Assembly (NCBI RefSeq): GCF_000237925.1
Contig: NW_017386069.1
Location: 1 to 64,000, forward strand
Reading direction: 5' to 3'
Origin: Schistosoma mansoni
Lineage: Eukaryota > Platyhelminthes > Trematoda > Strigeidida > Schistosomatidae
Length of the DNA: 64,000 nucleotides
Shown here: piece by piece, positions 57,509 to 64,000 of the stretch
Position numbering within the stretch: the first letter of the stretch is position 1
How the letters are laid out: every line of letters begins with the position of its first letter
The notes under the pieces: generated by a model
What the model was told of the DNA's origin: nothing
Database searches by the model: none
The model's input: only the letters and a program-made list of their open reading frames with translations
Translations under genes and position numbers: made by a program

Positions 57509-57745
57509 TGATGTTCACTCCGGGATACAGGTACATCCGGCTGACGAGTCCCAAATAGGATGAGACGCACGTCCCGGATTCCACTGCTGTCCACTTTCCT
57601 TTTTTGCTTTAAAAGCGTGTGACTTAAAGCATGTCGAGGTAATCCGCACAGGATACACATATGCCAACAAGAGACTGACGATTTACTGTCCTAAACAACA
57701 ATGGAAAGATATAAGCAAACAACATCAAGTGAATTTGAAGATAGG
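57509..57745 (+). mobile_element. hammerhead SINE fragment joined to the LINE
   Basis: Begins with GTTGATGTTCACTCCGGGAT, the spacer found between the tRNA part and the ribozyme in other copies, and contains the ribozyme. It then continues through a TTTTTTGCTTTAAAAG tail into a ~120-bp block (57625-57745) that reappears at 63842-63964. The tRNA-like head is missing. Confidence 0.75.
57534..57579 (+). ncRNA. type I hammerhead ribozyme, GAGA core variant
   Basis: Helix I ATCCGG pairs perfectly with CCGGAT. CTGACGA, helix II GTCC-CAAATA-GGAT (terminal G-T), then GAGA instead of GAAA at 57562-57565, and GTC at 57571-57573. Everything but the core adenine is intact, so loss of activity is likely recent. 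Confidence 0.78.
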
Positions 57746-59190
57746 GATTGTTTAATATTTTCACGGTTGTTAACACGAAGTTAAAGATAATACTTCTGAA
57801 TGTCATGTTTTTGGCGAGATTTCTCTTTTTGCTTACTTTGGATGGTGATGTGGTTTTAGATCACCTACAGAATTTTGCAAGGATACATCTTGTGAAGTTG
57901 TAGTCAGGATATGACATGAAGAGGAACCACAGATTTCAGAGATCAGTTTGTTTTAGGTATAACAGTATTAGGTTTAAGATGTTTAGGGTTAGGATCGCTA
58001 GGTTTAAGAGTGCTACGTCTATGATAATACAGTTAAGATCCTAGAGTTCCGAAACTAGATTCTTTTCAACTTTATTGTTTTTTTTCACAATGTTAATTTG
58101 ATTTACATAAGGCCTATTCTGATTGGGTAGTATTTGAGTGATTAATCAAGGTCCTTCTAAGAACCGTTGAAAGTCATCATTGATTTAGATGTTATTGACT
58201 ATAACTTCCCTGATTAGTTTAAATTACCAAGAATGAAGACAGACCTTATGACTGACTCAGTTTACCTTGATTTAATACAGCTGGCTAAAACAAATAGGTG
58301 ACTAATATAGCCATAAAATAAAGTTCGTTATATACCTTCCGAATACGTATCAGTCCAACTATCTAATTAAGAACATTACGAGCATACAACCAATGATTGT
58401 TTGTACTTTTTTCACAGTCGGCGGAATATAAATTTGTCACTCAGCTTTGTTTTCAATGTATCATAGCTAGTTATGTATTGGAATTTATAAACTATGATAC
58501 ATTTTGGCCCTGTATTTAGCTTGTCCAGTCAGGTAAATCATGAACTTAAGTAATAAAACAAAAGAGTAACAAATCACTCGACCTTCTAATGTTCGGCTTG
58601 AGGGTTTGCGAATATGAGAGTATATTGTGACTTATCGATTGTGTGGTGAATACAGTCATGAAGACAATGGGTCAGGGTTAAGGCTTAGAACAGACCACAA
58701 CAACCAACACGTAACTTTATGATCAGATGAATAAATTTTACAGATTTAAAGTGTCTTTTTTTGGAGCTAAATCAAGAAACGCATTTTGATGAATGTTACT
58801 TTTTACAAGATAATTGTAGATCGACTTTATGCGCCTTTTTCAAATGCTTCATTGATATGTTAACCATCATTTATTGATATCACTTCATAAAAGTCTTGGA
58901 TTAATCTTACTGAAGTAATGCTTCTGCTATCAGTCTCTTGTTCAATTCTGTACTGATTACTCAAGCTAACTAATCATTCCAATTGACTTTATGGTGAATT
59001 AGGTGGCTATCAATATCAATTGGATGAATAGTTATAAATTTGGACACTATGAGCACACTCATTTCGTTTTTTCAGATTTCAAATACAATAAGTTATTTAA
59101 ATCCTAAATTATTGTATAAATAATACTTCTTCATTGATATATATTTAACAATGATAACACTATTTCAGAGAAAGTCATATAATTATCTTC
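57746..59190. other. no gene recognised
   Basis: AT-rich sequence. At 57955-58015 there is an irregular run of TTAGG-type motifs (TTTAGGGTTAGGATCGCTAG). It is too degenerate to be called telomeric. Confidence 0.4.
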
Positions 59191-59194
59191 CACA

Positions 59195-59760
59195 TGTGAT
59201 TAGCCAGAGCTAGATAAAATTGGCGAATTGATTGATCAGATTGTATATCTTCATCAACTGATATGGCTAGGACGTGTATTATACATAAAGAATCACCGAC
59301 TATCTTGACGGGCTATGTCATCTGATGTAGGAGTAGGTTAGAAGAAAGCCAGGGTCAGCTAAACCAAGACTTGACACCAGTCCATGAAGACATTGGCAAC
59401 TGAACTGAACCATGTTTAAAGTGCAGACTATCTGGTTGAGGTCCGCACGACTATTGTAACCAGTGGTTAGAGATGTTGGGTGACAAGATTGTTTGCAGTG
59501 AAGTAAGTGCATTCACACTTTCTTCTTCCTTGTATTATAAGTTTCGCAATTATCTTACCAATTTTTTTTATTCTACTCACTCATATTTCGCAAATCGTAT
59601 TTCAAATGTCTGATATTTTGTATTGTCATGAATACTGTTACTACCTCAACTATTCTAGGATGTATCCTGATAATTTCATCTCTCTGTATTAATGGGTGTA
59701 ACAATCTGAACCCATGTATACATGTTCCAGGTTACACGTTGTGTATAACAGACTGACTGA
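59195..59760 (+). pseudogene. SR2-like RTE LINE C-terminal and 3' UTR relic
   Basis: Eroded translation matches the RTE end: LGELIDQIVYLHQLIWLGRV (59215-59280), HRLS/RAMSSDVGVG, an RGSAKP...SMKTLATELNHV-like stretch, and LVEVRTTIVTSG(WLE)M. The 3' UTR landmarks GGATGTATCCTGATAATTTC and CCATGTATACATGTTCCAGG follow at 59658-59735. Stops are throughout. Confidence 0.6.
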
Positions 59761-60385
59761 GCCAGAGCATATCTGGTGGGGTAAAAAGAAATTTAAGTTG
59801 AAGCAACATCTTCAAAATTATCAAATGTGTTTTTGTGTTTGTTGATAATGTATTCAAATAATTGAAGTGAAAATTAGGTAATTAATAATGAAAAAAAAAT
59901 TAACCAGATTTTATCAAACCCTAGGTTGTATGTTGATATCACTGAATAATCTGTTGAAAAGCAAAATAAATTACTTCTATTTATGACCAATATATTTTGC
60001 TTAATAACGACTATTATGAACGATCAAATTTCAATTGAATTAGTTAATGTAAGTAATCTTTTCTTTTTCTGAAATTCGTATGTACGTAACCGGGTTTACA
60101 AAATAAATGAAAAAAAGTAGATGGAAATTTATTTCCCTTAAAAATAGGTCTGATATAACATCCCAATAGAAATCTTTTCAATACATAAGTTTACTTCACG
60201 TTCGTGAGTGATTTTATATAGATGGTGTTATTCACAACGTTTTCAATGTTTACTAAGTGTATTTATTCAGGAATTCAAGTTTATTGTTCTTTCATTTACG
60301 GGATAAGTGATATTTATTAGAGTTCAATTTTCATTTCATGTTATTCACGATTGTCTTCTATGAACACATCAGTATAATGATACTG
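59761..60385. other. no gene recognised
   Basis: Very AT-rich, with A and T homopolymers. Nothing is supportable. Confidence 0.45.
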
Positions 60386-60389
60386 GACA

Positions 60390-60785
60390 TACTTACGCCT
60401 GTTACCCCTCGTGAAAGAGCATGGACCGCTCACCAACACTCTCATGGGCAATTCTTTCCAGTTGCTATTCATCCTTTTCATGTCTGTTTCCAATTCTCGG
60501 AGCAGTGTGTTTTTCGGCCTTCCACTTTTCCGTTTCCCTTCACAATTCCAAGTTAAGGCTTACCTTGTGATGCCGTTTGATGATTTCTTCAATGTATGTT
60601 TTATCCACTTCCAACATCTTTTCCAAATTTCCACTTCAGTTGGAAGTTGGTTTTTCCCCTCCCACAGTAGGCTGTTGCTGATGGTATCTGCTCAACAACG
60701 GATGTTGAGTATCTTGTGTAGACAACCGTTTATAAAACTTTTTGGTTATGGTTGTAGTAGTTCTCGAGGTTTCAGCAATTAGAAC
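60390..60785 (-). pseudogene. LINE RT C-terminal relic (RTE/L2-like)
   Basis: The minus strand, with one frame change, encodes CLHKILNIRC, then [75 protein letters not shown] and VLVSGPCSF. This is the characteristic tail (RKRGRPKNT, then MNxNWKELER) of a widespread LINE ORF. The two plus-strand frames over 60338-60782 are shadows of it. Confidence 0.7.
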
Positions 60786-60789
60786 TGAG

Positions 60790-62104
60790 ACAGAAGATCA
60801 CCGAGTGTTGAAAGACGCAATTGATGGTCTACCGGTTACCTTCAAACCTATCAGAGGATCTACGGAAGACGACGAGACATTAAGAGAACTCAGGGGTTAT
60901 CTTCTCACCAAATGACCTTGTCGTCGTTTTTATGAATAACTGCTACAATACTTTTGCCGACATGACTCACTTATGATAATATATTCATGTTTTGTTTTCA
61001 GTGACAAAATTGTTGTTCCAAAAACATTACTGCAAATTGTTCTGAAGCAGTCTCACACCGGTTACCCCGTCTCCAACAAGATGGAATCAATATTTCGAAA
61101 CTATGCTTACTGCTCTTCAGTGGATCAGGATGTGAAAATTAGATACCACAATTGTTCATCGTATCTCCAAGCAGCCATAAGTTCAAAGAAAAGTGAACCA
61201 CAATAATGACCAAAGCTGAACACTTAAGGGGAGAAGCTCCATGAAGATTTTGCTGGCCCTGTACAAAGAAAAATGGTTTTAGTCATTGTGGGTGCATCCA
61301 TGAAATGACCAGAAATATATACTATGTAAAATTGTACAGCCGATGAAGCAATAGGCAAGTTATCTGATTTGCTTAGCTGTTTCGAAGTGCTAGGAACTTT
61401 AGTGACCGATAATGATTCACAATTCACTTAGGAGTCATTCAAGCCCTTCTGTAGCATGAATGGAATAACACAGACGCTAATCACTCTCAGTCGAATGAAC
61501 AGGAAGAAAGCTTTATCGATACCTCTAAACAATCAATTATAAAATGGAGAGATGAGGGGACAACAAGTCAGGTAATCATGAAATTCTCAACAGCTTATAG
61601 AACTACTCACGACGCCATTGCCTTAGAAGAGAAGTCCCCTTCCAAATTTATGTTTGAAAAAAGTATTCGGACTATTGTCAATGCTGTGTTCCCACCTAAA
61701 ACAGTGGATGAGCACAAACGAAGTCAGTATATCTAAAGTTTTAATTTGGGCACCAAAGTGCTCGTCAAATCATAACTTGGGAACGATCGATGGGAACACG
61801 AAATTATTAAAAAGAGAATGTGAAATTTGTGTACAAAGTAAATGGAGCGTTCGGAACGCGGATCAGATATATAAACCAAATCCACAATGATAAAAGGGCA
61901 AGGAACACGGAAGATATGTAAGTGAACCTACCACTGGAGATAATAATCGGTAATTCAATGACGGAAACTCACAAGGACACCATTAAGAACAAAAAGATGA
62001 AGGGATGGATAAGGAAGACATAAAAAAACATAGGACGTCAATGCAAGCCAGTTATCAAGCTGCAAGTAAATCTGAAGAAGTCATATTTTCTGAAGGACGA
62101 AAAG
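60790..62104 (+). pseudogene. Ty3/gypsy integrase relic (Saci-like) ahead of an LTR
   Basis: Reads, in broken frames, RVLKDAIDGLPVTFK, then the integrase zinc domain (LKQSHTGYPVSNKMESIFRN, HNCSSYLQAA: the second Cys of the CX2C pair is Tyr), the core with DFAGPV, LVTDNDSQFT and a degraded third region (MNGITQTLI), then VLVKSYNLGTIDW-like and IYKPN at the end. It belongs to the same family as 31128-33786, whose copy lacks integrase, so this is a separate insertion. Confidence 0.75.
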
Positions 62105-62333
62105 TGTTGGGGAGATCCAAGGTATTTTTCTGAAAATTACAAATGTGCATAAAAAACTTTAAGAAACATTTTATTCAATAAGCACTGAATAGAAACTTCC
62201 CAGAAATATCTGGAAAGTGAAGAGTCATTCGTCACGTTTCTGACCAGATATTTACCCATGGTGCATTTATATTTGGTATGGTTTCATAAACTTACTGAAG
62301 CTCAAGACCTTCTGAAAAACTATAAATACCTTT

Positions 62334-62587
62334 AAATTCACTTAGTATTGTCTGTTTGAATCTTCCCATTGATGTTTTTAGGACTGCAACTGATCAGTCT
62401 CTAATTGGCATATGTGCACACTGTGAGTATTGCCTCGATAACGCGATGGCGTTTGAAGCGAAAGGTACTGGGTTCGAGTCCCAGAGTGAACATCAACTCT
62501 GAGATGCAGGTATACCCAGCTGACGAGTCCCAAATATGACGAAACGCGCGTCCTGGATTCTACTGCTAGCCACTATCCATCTTTGCT
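62334..62587 (+). mobile_element. tRNA-derived SINE with hammerhead, subfamily C, nested in LTR
   Basis: 254 bp flanked by a perfect 13-base duplication TATAAATACCTTT (62321-62333 and 62588-62600). Order: a ~105-bp leader, a partial tRNA-like part (GATAACGCGATGGCG, B-box GGTTCGAGTCC at 62471-62481 in a perfect CTGGG/CCCAG stem), a spacer, a hammerhead, then the tail CTAGCCACTATCCATCTTTG. The A-box half of the tRNA region is replaced by the leader. Confidence 0.88.
62513..62558 (+). ncRNA. type I hammerhead ribozyme (subfamily C)
   Basis: CCAG pairs with CTGG (helix I), core CTGACGA (62520-62526), helix II GTCC-CAAATA-TGAC (one mismatch at the loop end), GAAA, self-complementary helix III ACGCGCGT, GTC at 62550-62552. 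The core is intact and activity is plausible. Confidence 0.85.
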
Positions 62588-62688
62588 TATAAATACCTTT
62601 GTTTTTCTGCACACGAACTAATTTTGGAGTATAGCGTTATTTTTACACTCTGTTCCTTTTCTCCCGTTCAATTTGCCATGTAGTTTTA

Positions 62689-62927
62689 TAGTTGAAAGCT
62701 TGAGTCAATTGAAGCTAGACCACCATGGAAAACCTGGAAGCACTGGACGGCCGTTTCGTCCTATTATGGGACTCCTCAGCAGTGCGCATCCATGATCCCG
62801 CACTCGCGAGATTCGAACCCATGACCTACCAGTCTCGAGCCAGAGCCCTCAACCGATAGACCACTGAACCGGCATCCAACGGTGTTAATGTCTAACTTCA
62901 ACTGATCCACGAAGTTGAGCAACCATT
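62689..62927 (-). mobile_element. tRNA-derived SINE with hammerhead, subfamily B, nested in LTR
   Basis: 239 bp with a perfect 12-base duplication CATGTAGTTTTA (62677-62688 and 62928-62939). Minus-strand order: ~50-bp leader, tRNA-like A-box (CAGTGGTCTATCGGTTGAG) and B-box (GGGTTCGAATC at 62810-62820), hammerhead, tail. It defines the full-length unit for this subfamily and matches the copy at 52832. Confidence 0.9.
62740..62785 (-). ncRNA. type I hammerhead ribozyme (subfamily B), core intact
   Basis: Identical architecture to 52881-52926: helix I GCACTG/CAGTGC, CTGAGGA, helix II GTCC-CATAATA-GGAC, GAAA, helix III ACGGCCGT, GTC. Predicted cut between 62746 and 62745. Confidence 0.88.
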
Positions 62928-62984
62928 CATGTAGTTTTAGCCTAGGGTTATTAAAAGTGTCTAGGAAATCGATTCGTTCGTTCA

Positions 62985-63487
62985 CTTAGAAGACTTATCA
63001 TTTAGTTATCTTTTCTAAACATCCGTTGGACGAAAACTTTTCATGTTTGTGTGATCCTACATCTAAGTGGATTTTAATGTATTCAAGAGTTATTTAAAGA
63101 GTAATATCATTGGATCAAGCTTAAAAGACATTCATAGCTTTTTTTACTTTTATTATAGGATAGTATAAGGGTTTATTTATGTATAATAATGTGCGCTATT
63201 CTTCATAGAGTCAAACGTCTAAAGCATCTGAAAAGCAATTCTAAACTTCCAATAAAAAACAATCTCTAAGATTCTTCTTATTTACAAAATATAAAGCTAT
63301 TTACTTTCCCCAATAAAATCTATATTAGCATAGAGTGTGTGTGAAGGCTGTAAAATCTTAAGATAGTTTTCAACCCATAACTGATTTCAGTTGGGAGAAC
63401 TGTAATTGCTACAGTTTAAACTTGTAAGAAGTGAGACAGATATCATTCACTGATGGTGTTAGATAAAATAACTGAAAAAGTTGTTAA
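62985..63487. other. no gene recognised
   Basis: AT-rich sequence between the LTR and a further hammerhead SINE. Confidence 0.45.
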
Positions 63488-63660
63488 GCAAAGATGGATA
63501 TTGGCTAGCAGTGGAATCAAGGACGCGTGTTTCGTCCAATTTGGGACTCGTCAGCTGGGTGTACCTGCACCTCAGAGTTGATGTTCACTCTGGGACTCGA
63601 ACCCAGTACCCTCGCTTCAGACGCCATCGCGTTATCCACTCGGCCACTGAGTCCTGATAG
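63488..63660 (-). mobile_element. tRNA-derived SINE with hammerhead, subfamily C, complete tRNA-like head
   Basis: Minus strand: a tRNA-like head GACTCAGTGGCCGAGTGGAT with an A-box, B-box GGTTCGAGTCC (63593-63603) inside a perfect CTGGG/CCCAG T-stem, a spacer and a hammerhead. The head resembles tRNA-Leu/Ser (GGCCGAGTGG with a GGCG variable stretch). Without an anticodon arm that folds well, I do not call it a functional tRNA. Confidence 0.8.
63516..63560 (-). ncRNA. hammerhead ribozyme, helix I and III weakened
   Basis: CTGACGA, helix II GTCC-CAAATT-GGAC perfect, GAAA, then ACACGCGT (no longer self-complementary) and GTC. Helix I ACCCAG with CTTGAT keeps few pairs. The core is intact but folding is probably poor. 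Confidence 0.75.
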
Positions 63661-63964
63661 CCACTTGCTTGTGCAATGGGGTTAATTTTAAATTGACTTT
63701 GTATTGTTTGTTTGAATCTTCCCATTGATGTTTAGGACTGCAAATGATCAGTCTCTTATTGGCATATGTGCATACAAATAGGACGAAACACTCGTCCTGG
63801 ATTCCACTGCTAGCCACTATCCATCTCTGCTTACCATGCTTGTGAATTAAGGCTATATCGAGGCAATACGCACAGTATGCACATATGCCAATTAGAGACT
63901 GAGCAGTTGCAGTCCTAAAAACATCAATGGGAAGATCTAAACAAACAATACTAAGTAAATTTGA
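63661..63964 (+). mobile_element. rearranged hammerhead-SINE leader and half-ribozyme
   Basis: 63690-63774 repeats the subfamily C leader (TTGAATCTTCCCATTGATG and onward). It then jumps at 63776 into the 3' half of a hammerhead (AATAGGAC, GAAA, ACACTCGT, C, CTGGATTCC), which lacks the CTGANGA half. From 63842 the leader appears again in reverse complement. The 63842-63964 block also follows the ribozyme at 57625-57745. Confidence 0.7.
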
Positions 63965-64000
63965 AAAAGTTTTTATTTCTGTATCATAGTATCACATCAA

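Larger units (their letters stand above)
62105..62984 (+). repeat. 3' LTR of the Saci-like element, split by two SINEs
   Basis: Three pieces, 62105-62333, 62601-62688 and 62940-62984, total about 362 bp and align in order with the LTR at 33907-34280 (TGTTGGGGAGATCC start, CTATAAATACC in the middle, CATGTAGTTTTA, and TTCA at the end). The gaps are filled by two SINEs with duplications. Confidence 0.85.

Noticed and set aside
57955-58015. Interstitial telomere repeat
   Set aside because: TTAGG-like motifs are irregular, and no run of perfect TTAGGG units is present.
63593-63655. Possible genuine tRNA-Leu/Ser gene
   Set aside because: T-arm and D-arm-like boxes are present, but an anticodon arm and acceptor stem do not fold convincingly and it is fused to a hammerhead; better explained as a SINE head.

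Overview
The window reads as nuclear DNA of a blood fluke (genus Schistosoma, Platyhelminthes: Trematoda). The evidence is internal. Host genes carry runs of 31-42 bp introns at the 5' end followed by kilobase introns. The interspersed repeats match known schistosome families: tRNA-derived SINEs carrying hammerhead ribozymes (the Smα type), RTE-clade LINEs of the SR2 type, CR1/Jockey-like LINEs, and Ty3/gypsy and BEL/Pao LTR elements. The sequence is AT-rich and mostly repeat-derived. No search could be run, so family names rest on recognised motifs.

Host genes. (1) A nine-exon WD40-repeat gene (10078-12913, +, WDR88-like, 367 codons) ends in a C-terminal four-cysteine module. (2) Facing it 533 bp away is the large terminal exon of a MED26-like Mediator subunit (13447-15000, -), which carries a TFIIS N-terminal fold and a conserved LHILPW tail. 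(3) The complete VCP/p97/CDC48 AAA-ATPase gene (44532-55057, +) has nine exons that join in frame to 803 codons, with both Walker A motifs intact. Two further short open stretches bordered by plausible splice signals (623-941 and 22607-22842) may be exons of genes I could not identify.

Repeat layout. 2.1-5.9 kb: CR1/Jockey LINE remnants in both orientations. 7.7-8.2 kb: a non-autonomous RTE-tailed repeat. 16.1-22.0 kb: an SR2-like RTE LINE whose 5' part is inverted relative to its 3' part and which is itself riddled with insertions. 23.5-29.3 kb: a very young minus-strand Ty3/gypsy element (CsRn1/Boudicca-like) with two 513-bp LTRs that look identical and one in-frame stop. 29.9-34.3 kb: a BEL/Pao gag relic and a second gypsy element whose domains are in circularly permuted order. 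36.7-42.4 kb: a large, near-perfect inverted repeat made of gypsy fragments, containing a 200-base assembly gap. 43-44.4 kb: a LINE relic. The VCP introns and the 56-64 kb tail are dense in LINE fragments, one degraded gypsy integrase with its LTR, and hammerhead SINEs.

The most striking signal is the set of hammerhead ribozymes. At least three tRNA-SINE subfamilies each carry a type I hammerhead. Their helices I, II and III differ in sequence but keep pairing, and the intact copies all have an eight-base self-complementary helix III. Two of these SINEs sit nested inside a single LTR with clean 12-13 bp target-site duplications, which fixes their ends. A head-to-head pair forms a palindrome in VCP intron 8.
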